From Thauera sp. (GTDB lineage: Bacteria > Pseudomonadota > Gammaproteobacteria > Burkholderiales > Rhodocyclaceae), in assembly GCA_024235615.1 (NCBI GenBank), contig JACKMB010000006.1, forward strand, positions 124,001-188,000: a stretch of DNA of 64,000 nt, read 5' to 3'. Both the position numbers and the translations under genes were made by a program. Numbering within the stretch: the first letter of the stretch is position 1; each line of letters starts with the position of its first letter. Below, one piece after another: positions 45,783-55,485 of this stretch. The notes under the pieces are model-generated. The model searched no databases and had not been told where the DNA came from. It saw only the letters and a list, made by a program, of their open reading frames with translations.

Positions 45783-46247
45783 ATGTCCATCCAGGGTCTC
45801 GGTTCATCCGCCTCCGCAGCTTCCTGGCTCGGCGGGCAGGTTTCGCGCGAGCAGGCGCGGCGCAGCGCCGAACAGCTCGACGCGAAGGCGGCTGCGCTCG
45901 CGGCCGAGGCGGCGAGCGCGCGCGACGAGGCCGACACCGCGCAGCGCCGCGCCGACGAGCTCCAGACCCAGGCCGGGCAGGCGCGCACGCGCGCGGAGCT
46001 CGGCAAGCAGGCGGTGGCTTCGGTGCGCGGCATGGACCGTGCGGCGCAGGCCGTATCCGCCGCGGTCGGACGCGTGGGCGAGGCGGTCGCAGCCGAGCCC
46101 GCTCAGGGTGCGTCCGCGCCGGCAGCCGCGGGCGTGCGGGCAGGCGAGTCCGCCGGCGCCCAGTCCGCAGGCCTGTACACCGCCGCGGCTGGGATCCGGC
46201 CTGCGCTCTCCGTCCAGCCCGGGCAGCTCGTCGACCTGAAGGTCTGA
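45783..46247 (+). CDS. Hypothetical Ala-rich coiled-coil protein
   Basis: The 154-residue product is not recognised. Residues about 18-75 form a continuous amphipathic helix with heptad-like spacing (EQARRSAEQLDAKAAALAAE and onward), so a coiled coil is likely. The rest is Ala/Gly-rich and low in complexity, ending LSVQPGQLVDLKV. There is no signal peptide, membrane segment or cysteine. It shares composition and proximity with the preceding small gene. The next gene (DUF2889) is convergent, 37 bp away. Confidence 0.6.
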   Translation: MSIQGLGSSASAASWLGGQVSREQARRSAEQLDAKAAALAAEAASARDEADTAQRRADELQTQAGQARTRAELGKQAVASVRGMDRAAQAVSAAVGRVGEAVAAEPAQGASAPAAAGVRAGESAGAQSAGLYTAAAGIRPALSVQPGQLVDLKV

Positions 46248-46284
46248 GCCGCGTGCGGCAGGCGTCGCGTCCCCGTGCCCGCGC

Positions 46285-46869
46285 TCAGCCCCCGTCGTGC
46301 TTCGCAGCGAACTCCTCCGCCAGCTCCGGATATTCCTGCCTGAGCGTGTCGCCGCCTTGCCGCCACGCCGCGCAGCCGCCGACGAAGCCGACCGCGCGCC
46401 GGTCGGTCCATTTGCGCGGATCGGGCTCGGCGGCGAACTGGCGGGCGATCAGCGTCGGCCAGATTGCCTGGGTATAGGTGTTGCCGACCTGCACGAGCAG
46501 GTCGGTGAGGTGGGTGCAGCCTTGCACGCCGCCCACGCGCTCGCGCACCTCGCGCATGAAGCCCGCGCCGATCTGCAATCCGACCAGACGGCGATAGGCG
46601 GCCTGGCTTTCCGGACAGGCCGCCCAGGGCACGGTCTGCATCCGCGCCGCGACGTCGTGGATCATCGCGTCGTCGTCGATCAGCACCGCGATCGTGATGT
46701 CGTGGAGGGACTGCCCGGGTCGCACCATCGGACGCGAGCGGAAAGGCATGTCCTCGCCCTTCTCGTCGATCACCGTCGCCTCGATTTCCCACAGCCCGTC
46801 GCGGCGCCGAAAGGCCTCGCAGACGATGCGCCGCGTGTGCACCCGTTCCCGTTCGCTGCTTCCGAGCAT
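46285..46869 (-). CDS. DUF2889 family protein
   Basis: The 194-residue protein contains HTRRIVCEAFRRRDGLWEIEATVIDEKGED in its first third, the signature of the DUF2889 family, followed by DITIAVLIDDDAMIHDVAARM and a C-terminal segment with GCTHLTDLLVQVGN holding a Cys-Thr-His motif. The family is widespread in betaproteobacteria, sometimes near aromatic or phenol-degradation genes, but its function is unknown. ATG 46869 is preferred; in-frame codons up to 46995 cross the divergent promoter region of the NTF2-like gene. Confidence 0.85.
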   Translation of the reverse strand: MLGSSERERVHTRRIVCEAFRRRDGLWEIEATVIDEKGEDMPFRSRPMVRPGQSLHDITIAVLIDDDAMIHDVAARMQTVPWAACPESQAAYRRLVGLQIGAGFMREVRERVGGVQGCTHLTDLLVQVGNTYTQAIWPTLIARQFAAEPDPRKWTDRRAVGFVGGCAAWRQGGDTLRQEYPELAEEFAAKHDGG

Positions 46870-46920
46870 GTCTTCCACCCATTCTCCGTCGTGCCGCCGC
46901 GACCAGTGCGCGGCGGCGCC

Positions 46921-46926
46921 TATACT
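46921..46926 (+). promoter_or_regulatory. -10-like element of the NTF2-like gene
   Basis: TATACT at 46921-46926 is five of six to the -10 consensus and lies 50 bp before the ATG at 46976, which is preceded by a strong GGAGGGTG ribosome-binding site. The -35 region is GC-rich and unclear. Confidence 0.4.
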
Positions 46927-46975
46927 GCCGTGGTCAGGCGGTGGACGATAACAAGAGACGGAGGAGGGTGAAAAG

Positions 46976-47401
46976 ATGGATGTCGAACAATTCATGCAAG
47001 GCTACAAGAAGGCCTGGGAGGAGCGCGACGAGGCGCAGTTCTGCGCCCTCTTCGCGACCGACGGCGAATACCACAACACGCCCTTCGCGGTGCAGCGCGG
47101 CCATGCGCAGCTCGCCGCCTACTGGCAGCGCGTGAAGCTGCAGGAGGATGTGCAGGTGCGCTACGAAATCCTCGCCAGTGCGCCTGCCGGCGGCGTCGCG
47201 CACTGGCACGTCACCTACCAGGTGGCCTCGGAGGAGCTGTTCCGCATCTGGGCGCAGTCGACCGGCACCAACCTGGTCGCGCGCAAGCCCGGCGACCCGC
47301 TGCCGCGCATGGTGCTGGACGGTGTGCTGAAGGCGGAGTTCGACGGCGACCTCTGCCGGCGCTGCGACATCTGGTGGCACAGCATGCCGATGCAGGCGTG
47401 A
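46976..47401 (+). CDS. NTF2-like/SnoaL-type protein
   Basis: The 141-residue protein has the cone-shaped NTF2-like fold signature: an N-terminal helix YKKAWEERDEAQFCALFATDGEYHNTPF, the QRGHAQLAAYWQRV segment, and late strands including VAHWHVTYQV and LCRRCDIWWHSMPM. Such proteins are ketosteroid isomerase- or polyketide cyclase-like enzymes or ligand binders, and the role here is unknown. It is divergent from DUF2889 with a 106-bp gap that could hold both promoters. Confidence 0.8.
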   Translation: MDVEQFMQGYKKAWEERDEAQFCALFATDGEYHNTPFAVQRGHAQLAAYWQRVKLQEDVQVRYEILASAPAGGVAHWHVTYQVASEELFRIWAQSTGTNLVARKPGDPLPRMVLDGVLKAEFDGDLCRRCDIWWHSMPMQA

Positions 47402-47500
47402 GTGCTGCGGAAGCGGTTCCCGCCCGCACGGCAAAGCCGTCGGCACACAGGGCGCCACCCCGCTGGACTCGAGCCTGCGAGGTGGGTCGTCACCTGTCCT

Positions 47501-48169
47501 TCAGCAAGCCCTGCGGCGACGCGCGGCGATGCCGAGCAGCCCGATGCCGAGGAGGGCGAGGGCGCCTGGTTCGGGAATCGTAACCGGAGGCGCGGACGAA
47601 ATCGCCCCGACGGCGTCGATGTCGGCGCCGACCGTCACGCCTGCCTTGTCGCCTTCGTTCAGGTCGTCGGTCAGGCGGACGAAGGAGAAGAAGTCGGTCA
47701 GGCCGAAGCCGAAGGCGTCGATATCGATACCGGAGGTGGCACCGAAGACCTTGCCGACGCCGTACCAGGTCGAGCCATCCTTGCTGATGTCGACGAAGGT
47801 GTCCTCGACGTCGGGACCGATCTCGAATATCCACAGGTCGAGGGCGTTATTGCCGCTGCCGGTCAACGAGTTGTCGGTGAATCGCAGGACGATCCTTCCG
47901 CCCGCACCCAGGCTGACATATTCCGGATCCTGCCCCTCCGGATAGTTTGGTACCCCCAGGGCCTGGCTGCTGTCCTGGTAGGGTGCGGTGGGCACGTTCC
48001 CACCGCCAAAGGACGGGGTGTAACTGACGACTGCGTCTGCGAACGACGCAGCGCCTCCCGGGAACTCGACTCCCTTGAAGAGGGCTGCGCTCGAACTCGC
48101 GCTCGCAAGAACGCCGACACACAGCGCCAGGGGCTTGAGGCCTGAAAGGAATTGCCGCGTTCTGCTCAT
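47501..48169 (-). CDS. PEP-CTERM sorting-domain protein
   Basis: The 222-residue protein has a Sec signal peptide (about 1-28) and a C-terminal PEP-CTERM tail: IPEP at 198-201, a hydrophobic stretch and a terminal RRRR cluster. This is the substrate form for exosortase EpsH/XrtA-type enzymes. The middle (about 35-190) is a beta-rich, Gly/Asp-rich domain with DLWIFEIGPDVEDTFVDISKDGSTWYGVG, resembling a discoidin-like adhesive fold. It is likely exported and anchored with exopolysaccharide in flocs or biofilm. A sigma-54-type promoter lies 40 bp upstream. No exosortase gene is in the window. Confidence 0.9.
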   Translation of the reverse strand: MSRTRQFLSGLKPLALCVGVLASASSSAALFKGVEFPGGAASFADAVVSYTPSFGGGNVPTAPYQDSSQALGVPNYPEGQDPEYVSLGAGGRIVLRFTDNSLTGSGNNALDLWIFEIGPDVEDTFVDISKDGSTWYGVGKVFGATSGIDIDAFGFGLTDFFSFVRLTDDLNEGDKAGVTVGADIDAVGAISSAPPVTIPEPGALALLGIGLLGIAARRRRAC

Positions 48170-48206
48170 GATGGCTTTCTCCGGTCGGACAGCGACCCGA
48201 AACTTC

Positions 48207-48224
48207 AAGCAGAATCGATGCCAG
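48207..48224 (-). promoter_or_regulatory. Sigma-54-type promoter of the PEP-CTERM gene
   Basis: Read leftward, CTGGCATCGATTCTGCTT at 48224-48207 has GG (48222-48221) and GC (48210-48209) separated by exactly ten bases, matching TGGCA and TGC of the -24/-12 consensus. A start near 48198 gives a 28-base leader containing a GGAG site before ATG 48169. rpoN is encoded in this window. Sigma-54 control of PEP-CTERM genes is known in exosortase-containing betaproteobacteria. Confidence 0.6.
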
Positions 48225-48348
48225 TTGATAAAAATCGTTTATTTTCAGGTGGGTGGGCAGGCTTGCGAAAGCAAGGCGGAGCGGGGTGTAAAAAATTCCG
48301 ACACCCCTGGTGCCGGACATCTTGCCGACGGCAATCGGCCAGAGGCCC

Positions 48349-48846
48349 TCATGGCCGCGCGCACTGATCCTCCTTGTTTCCGCGCACGCGGTTGCCTCCC
48401 CCGGTGGGCCGGCGCTGGTTGGACTTGCACTGAAGGTTGCCGTCGACCCGGTTGTGAGCGATGCGGAGCGCACCGTGGTTGGCGAAGAGCTGAACGTCGC
48501 CGCCGACCGTGACCGAGTCCAGCCTGACCGCCCCGCTCCGTTCGAGCTGGATGTTGTCACCCACGCGCGAGCTGGCGACCATCGAGATCTGACGGGCGTC
48601 CTCGGCCTGAAGCTTGCCTTCGATCCGGACGCCGCGAGCGCTCAGGGTGGCCGCGCGGCCCACCACGACGTTGCCTTCGATGCGCGTACCGTCGAGTGTG
48701 CAGGTCTTGCCGGAGGGCACGCGCAGGTCGCCGTCGATCGACACATGGCCCATGCGACCGCTGCAGTCGACCGTGTCGGCGTGCGCGGGCGTGGTGAGGA
48801 GGGTGGCGCACAGCAGGAGGCTGGCGACATGCAAGGCGGTGGTCAT
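48349..48846 (-). CDS. Secreted beta-helix-like repeat protein
   Basis: The 165-residue protein has a signal peptide (about 1-23, ending PAHA) and then short strand repeats such as MGHVSIDGDLRVPSG, TRIEGNVVVGRAATLSARG, VRIEGKLQAEDA and VTVGGDVQLFA, each pairing an -I-x-G-[ND]- turn with a beta strand. This pattern suggests a small right-handed beta-helix like bactofilins or polymer-forming secreted proteins. Function is unknown. It lies upstream of and in the same direction as the PEP-CTERM gene, with 179 bp between, and may serve the same surface layer. Confidence 0.7.
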   Translation of the reverse strand: MTTALHVASLLLCATLLTTPAHADTVDCSGRMGHVSIDGDLRVPSGKTCTLDGTRIEGNVVVGRAATLSARGVRIEGKLQAEDARQISMVASSRVGDNIQLERSGAVRLDSVTVGGDVQLFANHGALRIAHNRVDGNLQCKSNQRRPTGGGNRVRGNKEDQCARP

Positions 48847-49062
48847 GTTTGGATCCTGTCGAGGGAGGAGGGCAGGATTGCAGCGCCGACGTGCCGGATC
48901 GGTTGCCGATTCTAGAGGCCCGGCCCGGGGCGACGTGGCGCCGAGTCGTAACGGGATGCGATCGGCTTTACGGTACGTGTCGGCGAGCTCTCTCCAGGGG
49001 CTGGATCGCGCGATCGGGGGGCGAGGCTAGAATGCGCGTGCCACTGCTTCCCAGGCGCCGCC

Positions 49063-49428
49063 ATGCACAAGACTCTCGCCACCTTTTCCGACCTGAACAC
49101 GCCGCCCGTTTTCGACTTCCCCCGCCCCGAGCGTCTCGTCGCGGGCAACCCGCAGCGCGCCACGTGGACCCGCTTCGAGCGCGACGGCATGTCCGCCGGG
49201 CTGTGGGGCTGCGAGCCGGGTGCGTGGCGGATCGCCTTTGCCGACGACACCGACGAGTTCTTCCACGTGCTCTCGGGCCGTATCCGCATCACCGACGAAG
49301 CCGGGCTCGCGCGCGAGTTCGGGGCGGGCGAGGCGTGCGTGATCCCGGCGGGCTTCAAGGGCGTGTTCGAGGTGCTGGAGACGGTGATGAAGCACTATGT
49401 GTTCGTGAAGCGCGGGGACATGCGCTGA
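49063..49428 (+). CDS. Cupin-domain protein (DUF861/EutQ-like)
   Basis: The 121-residue protein is a single cupin of the Cupin_3 type. GLWGCEPGAWRIAFADDTDEFFHVLSGRIRITDE covers the first cupin motif, and FGAGEACVIPAGFKGVFEVLE the second. Relatives occur next to ethanolamine or (S)-ureidoglycolate genes, but no such partner is nearby, and the metal-ligand set is incomplete by eye. A TAGAAT -10-like element lies near 49028-49033 before the start. The convergent downstream gene is DUF4062. Confidence 0.82.
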   Translation: MHKTLATFSDLNTPPVFDFPRPERLVAGNPQRATWTRFERDGMSAGLWGCEPGAWRIAFADDTDEFFHVLSGRIRITDEAGLAREFGAGEACVIPAGFKGVFEVLETVMKHYVFVKRGDMR

Positions 49429-49434
49429 GCGCTG

Positions 49435-49466
49435 GCGGGGCGGACACTCGCTCCCGCCGTCCCCGC
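49435..49466. terminator. Hairpin between convergent cupin and DUF4062 genes
   Basis: GCGGGGCGG at 49435-49443 pairs with CCG-T-CCCCGC at 49457-49466, with one bulged base. It lies 7 bp after the cupin stop and 11 bp before the DUF4062 stop on the other strand. No T-run is present, so terminator function is only likely by position. Confidence 0.4.
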
Positions 49467-49476
49467 ACAGGCTCCC

Positions 49477-50547
49477 TCACCCTTCCCGGTGATCCAGGAG
49501 CCGTTTCTTCAGCGCCATGTGCTCGCGCAGGACCTGGCCATAGGCCACCTGGAGATCGCCCACGACCCGATCCAGCAAGTTCAGCGCTTCGGTCCGCTTC
49601 GCCGCAGTCGGCTGCTCGCCCGCGAAGATCGCGCCCAGGCCGACGAGTGCGCAGCCTCGCGCCGCATTCGGGAGCGGGCGGGCGCCGTCGAGGAGCACCT
49701 TGCGCATGAATTCCGAGCCCCGGGTGTATTCGACGATCCGCGTGATGAAGCTGCCGAACAGGGGATCCTTGCGGAAGTCCTGCAGGGCGTCGAGCTTCAG
49801 GCGCAGCTGCGCCCAGAACAGCATGTCCTCGCCGATCTTCTTCAGCACGGGATGATCCCCGTCCAGGGGGACGTTCGCGTCTTCGACCAGTCCTCGATAG
49901 CGCTGGAAGCATTCGAGGTAGTTCTGATGCACCTTCTCGAAGTCGTCGAGCGCGGGGCCGACGAAATCCTCGTAGAGCCGCTGGTCGGAGTGCTGGCGCT
50001 GCTCGACCAGCCGGATGCACTCGCCGACCATCCTGCCCACCAGCTCCACGAGCGCGTCGGCCTCGCCCCGCGCGGACGACGTTCCCTGCGTGCCTTCGCT
50101 CTGCTGCCGGGCGACGGCGACGCTGACCGCCGCGGCCAGCTCGTCGGTCGTCCTGAAGAAGCTCACCACCCGGTCGCGGCAAAGCTCCGTGCGCAGGGAT
50201 TCGATGCGCTCGAGGTCGCGGTCCATGAGCTTCCTGGACCACGGCGCGTCCTCGTGCAGCAGGAAGAGCAGGCAGGGCTTGCGGCAGCGCTCGGCCTGGC
50301 GGAACTCCAGCTCGGTGATGGAGCGCTCCTGCTGCGGCGGGATGTAGCCGTAGCTCCAGGCGAAGAGCCCGATGTAGAGGTCGGACGCGGCCACGTCGGC
50401 GAGGCATTGGTCGAGGGGGCGCTGGTCGGAGGAGACGTAGTCCTCCATCGCCACCACGTCGTGCCCCATCTTGCGCAGCACCCGGTAGACCGCCGCGCGT
50501 GCCTCGGCGAGATCCTTGTAGGTCGAGGACAGGTAGATCTTCGCCAT
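49477..50547 (-). CDS. DUF4062 domain protein
   Basis: The 356-residue protein starts MAKIYLSSTYKDLAEARAAV and continues with LADVAASDLYIGLFAWSYGYIPP and SITELEFRQAERCRKPCLLFLL, the TIR-like Rossmann fold of DUF4062 (about residues 1-120). The remainder (about 150-350) is mostly helical with no recognised domain, and includes paired Cys and Tyr-rich LECFQRYRGLVED. DUF4062 is often the N-terminal module of NTPases and other signalling or putative defence proteins; here no STAND or nuclease domain is attached. No partner gene is apparent. The role is not known. Confidence 0.8.
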   Translation of the reverse strand: MAKIYLSSTYKDLAEARAAVYRVLRKMGHDVVAMEDYVSSDQRPLDQCLADVAASDLYIGLFAWSYGYIPPQQERSITELEFRQAERCRKPCLLFLLHEDAPWSRKLMDRDLERIESLRTELCRDRVVSFFRTTDELAAAVSVAVARQQSEGTQGTSSARGEADALVELVGRMVGECIRLVEQRQHSDQRLYEDFVGPALDDFEKVHQNYLECFQRYRGLVEDANVPLDGDHPVLKKIGEDMLFWAQLRLKLDALQDFRKDPLFGSFITRIVEYTRGSEFMRKVLLDGARPLPNAARGCALVGLGAIFAGEQPTAAKRTEALNLLDRVVGDLQVAYGQVLREHMALKKRLLDHREG

Positions 50548-50706
50548 GCGTCGCCTCCTGGGGATGTGTGCCGCGCGCCCCCCGGCGAGCGCGTATGGAT
50601 TGCCGGGGGCGAGGGCCGATGAGTTCAGCGTAGTCGGGGCGCGCTTCGTGCGCGAGCGGCCTGCTTGCCGTGCCCTGCTCCGCCTGGGGCCTGCTTCTCG
50701 GGCGGC

Positions 50707-51189
50707 TCACTCCCCGGCGTGCACCGCGGCGAACTTGCGCTCCATTTCGCGCCGCATCGCCCGGCGCACTTCCGCTGCGGCGAAGCGCCTGCGTTCATCG
50801 GGCGTCTGCGGCGACAGCGCCGGCACCTTCGTCGGCCGGCCTTCGTCGTCCACGGCGATCATCGTGAAGAAGCAGCTATTGACGTGGCGCACGACCTTGG
50901 CGCGGATGTCCTCGGCGACGACCTTGATGCCGACCTCCATCGACGAGTTGCCGGTGTGGTTGACCGAGGCGAGAAAGGTGACCAGTTCGCCGACCTGGAT
51001 GGGCTGGCGGAACATCACCTGGTCGACGCTGAGCGTGACCACGTAGTGCCCGGCGTAGCGGCTGGCGCAGGCATAGGCGACCTGGTCGAGCAGCTTGAGG
51101 ATGGCGCCGCCGTGGACCTTGCCCGAGAAGTTCGCGGTGTCGGGCGTCATCAGGACGGTCATGGTGAGCTGGTGGGCGGGGAGGTCCAT
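50707..51189 (-). CDS. Acyl-CoA thioesterase (YciA/BFIT-like hotdog)
   Basis: The 160-residue hotdog-fold protein carries MTPDTANFSGKVHGGAILKLLDQVAYACASRYAG near residues 14-47, with the HGG turn and catalytic aspartate region of the acyl-CoA hydrolase family, and FRQPIQVGELVTFLASVNHTGNSSMEVGI. It hydrolyses acyl-CoA esters, with broad chain-length range in relatives. It ends in a basic helix. It lies downstream of the AraC-type regulator on the same strand with 215 bp of featureless DNA between. ATG 51189 begins the homology. Confidence 0.88.
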   Translation of the reverse strand: MDLPAHQLTMTVLMTPDTANFSGKVHGGAILKLLDQVAYACASRYAGHYVVTLSVDQVMFRQPIQVGELVTFLASVNHTGNSSMEVGIKVVAEDIRAKVVRHVNSCFFTMIAVDDEGRPTKVPALSPQTPDERRRFAAAEVRRAMRREMERKFAAVHAGE

Positions 51190-51404
51190 GGCGCTGTCTC
51201 GTGCGAGTGAGTGGGGAGCGGCCCGCGTCGGTCCGGGCAGGCGCGCGTCGGTGCCGCAGGCGGGCGGCGTGAGCCGGGGTGGGGCAGTGTGCGCCGCCGA
51301 CCAGGCGGGGCGCAAGGCGGCCGCCAAGGCGGTGATCGTCCCCGCGCAGGGGCGTTCGCGGGCGCACCCACGGATCCTGCTTGTTCCGTGCGCGCCCGGT
51401 CTGG

Positions 51405-52451
51405 CTACGGCGCCAACCCTGCGCCCATCCGGTATGCGCTCGGCGTCACCCCCGCCCACTCCCGGAACGCGCGCGCAAAGCTCTTCTCGCTGTCGAACCC
51501 CACCGCGGCGGCGATCTGCTTGACCGGCTTCGTCGTCTGCAGCAGCAGCTTCACCGCGTGCTCGCGTCGCGCCGCGTTCTTCAGGCGCTGCAGCGACACC
51601 CCTTCTTCCTTGAGCTGGCGGTGCAGGGTGCGTACCGACAGGTTGAGCTGCGCGGCGACCTCCTCGGCGGTGTGGGCGGCGGCGGGGTTGGCGGCGAGCA
51701 CTTGGCCGACGCTGTGCACCAGCAGGCGGTCGCGGCGGTATTGCAGCACGGTAAGGGGCAGCGCGCGCTGCAGCATGGCCTGCAGCGCCTTTTCGTCGCG
51801 GCGCACCGGCAGGGCGAGATAGCGCGCATCGAAGCGGATGCCGGCGGTCGCTGCGGAGAAACGCGCCGGGCCGGTGAAGAGGTAGGTGTAGGCGTCGGCG
51901 TGGGCCGGTGCGGGGAAGGGGAAGGCGGCCTCTCCGAGCGCGATGCGCGAATCGACCAGCCAGCAGGCGTAGCCGAGCAGGTAGCGCAGCGTGCTGACCA
52001 GGCAGAACTCGCGCAGCTCGCCGAGTTCGGCGTGTTCGGCGACGCGGATCGTGGCCGTGCCGCCGCGTTGCGCGAGCTCGAAGACGATGTCCTCGGTGAG
52101 CAGGCGGTGGTGGCGGCACCAGCGCTTGAGCGCGACCTCCAGGGTCGGCGAGCTCAGCGAGGCGCGGCACAGCATGCCGTAGCTGCCCCAGGGCAGGCGG
52201 CGCGAGAACCAGCCCAGCGCCTCGTCGTCGAGCTCCTGCATGGCCAGGCCGGAGAGCAGCTCCATCTGCGCCGCGGTGACGCGCGCGGCGGGATCGTCCA
52301 GCAAAGCGGGCGGGATCTGCGCCTGCGCCAGCGCCCTGGCCGGATCCATGCCCCGCAGCCGATACCCGGCGGCGATCGCGCGGATGAAGGCGATCGGCGT
52401 GGCGGCGCGGCCGCGGGTGAGCTCGGCGGGTGAGGGGGCGAGGATCTTCAT
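51405..52451 (-). CDS. AraC-family transcriptional regulator
   Basis: The 348-residue protein has an N-terminal arabinose-binding-type (Arabinose_bd) effector domain (about 20-210) like that of ArgR/OruR-type regulators and a C-terminal double helix-turn-helix (about 240-340), with EEVAAQLNLSVRTLHRQLKEEGVSLQRLK and PVKQIAAAVGFDSEKSFARAFREWAGVTPSAYR. It is divergent from liuA with a 175-bp gap, so it probably controls the leucine/isovalerate operon in place of the MerR-type LiuR seen elsewhere. This regulatory role is inferred from position. ATG 52451 begins the domain. Confidence 0.88.
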   Translation of the reverse strand: MKILAPSPAELTRGRAATPIAFIRAIAAGYRLRGMDPARALAQAQIPPALLDDPAARVTAAQMELLSGLAMQELDDEALGWFSRRLPWGSYGMLCRASLSSPTLEVALKRWCRHHRLLTEDIVFELAQRGGTATIRVAEHAELGELREFCLVSTLRYLLGYACWLVDSRIALGEAAFPFPAPAHADAYTYLFTGPARFSAATAGIRFDARYLALPVRRDEKALQAMLQRALPLTVLQYRRDRLLVHSVGQVLAANPAAAHTAEEVAAQLNLSVRTLHRQLKEEGVSLQRLKNAARREHAVKLLLQTTKPVKQIAAAVGFDSEKSFARAFREWAGVTPSAYRMGAGLAP

Positions 52452-52626
52452 GTGCCGGAATGCTAGCCCGCGTGGCACGAATTGCAACCTTGATGGCACT
52501 CGTCGGGCACGCAGGGCGATTAATCTCGCTCCATCCGCGGGCAGGCGACGTCCATAATGGATTTTCCGCGTGGGTCCGCCACGCCTTGCCCGCTGCGCCA
52601 GGACAACCTCGAGAAGGAGACACCCC

Positions 52627-53808
52627 ATGAACGTGCCCAGCCTGAACTTCAACCTCGGCGAGACCATCGACGCCCTGCGCGACACCCTGCAGGCGTTCTG
52701 TGCCGCGGAGATCGCCCCGCGTGCGGCCGAGATCGACCGCACGAACGAGTTCCCCGCCGACCTGTGGAAGAAGCTCGGCGACCTCGGCGTGCATGGCATG
52801 ACGGTGAGCGAGGAGTACGGCGGCACCGACATGGGCTACCTCGCCCACATCGTGGCCATGGAGGAGATCTCGCGCGCCTCGGCCTCGGTGGGCCTGTCCT
52901 ATGGTGCGCACTCCAACCTGTGCATCAACCAGATCCGCCGCAACGGCACCGAGGCGCAGAAGCAGAAGTACCTGCCCAAGTTGATCTCGGGCGAGCACGT
53001 GGGCGCGCTGGCGATGTCCGAGCCCAACGCCGGCTCCGACGTGGTGTCGATGAAGCTGCGCGCCGACCGCAAGGGCGACCGCTTCATCCTCAATGGCAGC
53101 AAGATGTGGATCACCAACGGCGGCGACGCCGACACCCTGGTGGTCTATGCCAAGACCGACGTCGCCGCGGGGCCCAAGGGCATCACCGCCTTCATCATCG
53201 AGAAGGGGATGAAGGGCTTTTCCCACGGCACCCACCTCGACAAGCTGGGCATGCGCGGCTCCAACACCTTCCCGCTGTTCTTCGACGACGTCGAGGTGCC
53301 GGTGGAGAACGTGCTCGGCGGCGAGGCCAACATCGGCCGCGGCGTGCAGGTGCTGATGAGCGGCCTGGACTACGAGCGCGCGGTGCTGTCGGGCGGCCCG
53401 CTCGGCATCATGGCGGCGTGCATGGATGTGGTCGTTCCCTACATGCACGAGCGCAAGCAGTTCGACACCCCGATCGGCGAGTTCCAGCTCATGCAGGGCA
53501 AGATCGCCGACCTGTATTCCACCTGGAGCGCCTGCCGCGCCTACGCCTATGCGGTGGGTCAGGCCTGCGACCGCGCCGATCACGCGCGCACGCTGCGCAA
53601 GGACGCCGCCGGCGTCATCCTCTACACCGCCGAGAAGGCCACCTGGATGGCTGGCGAGGCGATCCAGGCGCTGGGCGGCGTGGGCTACACCAACGAATAC
53701 GCCACCGGCCGCCTGTGGCGCGACGCCAAGCTGTACGAGATCGGCGCCGGCACCAGCGAGATCCGCCGCATGCTGATCGGCCGCGAACTCTTCTCCGAGA
53801 CCCGTTGA
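52627..53808 (+). CDS. liuA: Isovaleryl-CoA dehydrogenase
   Basis: The 393-residue flavoenzyme has [14 protein letters not shown] and a C-terminal [18 protein letters not shown], in which the usual late glutamate position is GAGTSE. The catalytic base is instead E250 in [14 protein letters not shown], the hallmark of isovaleryl-CoA dehydrogenases. It converts isovaleryl-CoA to 3-methylcrotonyl-CoA with electrons to ETF, the first committed step of leucine/isovalerate breakdown. The start at 52627 has an AAGGAGA site; a CATAAT near 52553 may be the -10. It heads the liu block. Confidence 0.96.
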   Translation: MNVPSLNFNLGETIDALRDTLQAFCAAEIAPRAAEIDRTNEFPADLWKKLGDLGVHGMTVSEEYGGTDMGYLAHIVAMEEISRASASVGLSYGAHSNLCINQIRRNGTEAQKQKYLPKLISGEHVGALAMSEPNAGSDVVSMKLRADRKGDRFILNGSKMWITNGGDADTLVVYAKTDVAAGPKGITAFIIEKGMKGFSHGTHLDKLGMRGSNTFPLFFDDVEVPVENVLGGEANIGRGVQVLMSGLDYERAVLSGGPLGIMAACMDVVVPYMHERKQFDTPIGEFQLMQGKIADLYSTWSACRAYAYAVGQACDRADHARTLRKDAAGVILYTAEKATWMAGEAIQALGGVGYTNEYATGRLWRDAKLYEIGAGTSEIRRMLIGRELFSETR

Positions 53809-53822
53809 GCGGAGCCGCCCCC

Positions 53823-55430
<1,608 letters not shown>

Positions 55431-55451
55431 TGCAGGGAGGCGAGGTCTAAG

Positions 55452-55471
55452 ATGGCTATATGGATAGCCAT
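55452..55471. promoter_or_regulatory. Palindromic operator of the phd-vapC pair
   Basis: ATGGCTAT at 55452-55459 and ATAGCCAT at 55464-55471 form a perfect 8-bp inverted repeat with a four-base spacer. It ends three bases before the AAGGAGG ribosome-binding site of the antitoxin gene (ATG 55486). This arrangement suits autoregulation by the antitoxin or the toxin-antitoxin complex. Confidence 0.65.
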
Positions 55472-55485
55472 TTAAGGAGGCGCAG

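Noticed and set aside
48310..48915. Rightward frame of 201 codons opposite the secreted repeat protein
   Set aside because: The leftward frame has a clean signal peptide and regular strand repeats; the rightward one is an antisense shadow.
50665..51210. Rightward frame of 181 codons
   Set aside because: It is antisense to the hotdog thioesterase gene and has no family resemblance or ribosome-binding site.
52452..52626. LiuR-type operator upstream of liuA
   Set aside because: No TTTACG-type inverted repeat or other perfect palindrome is visible in the 175-bp gap.
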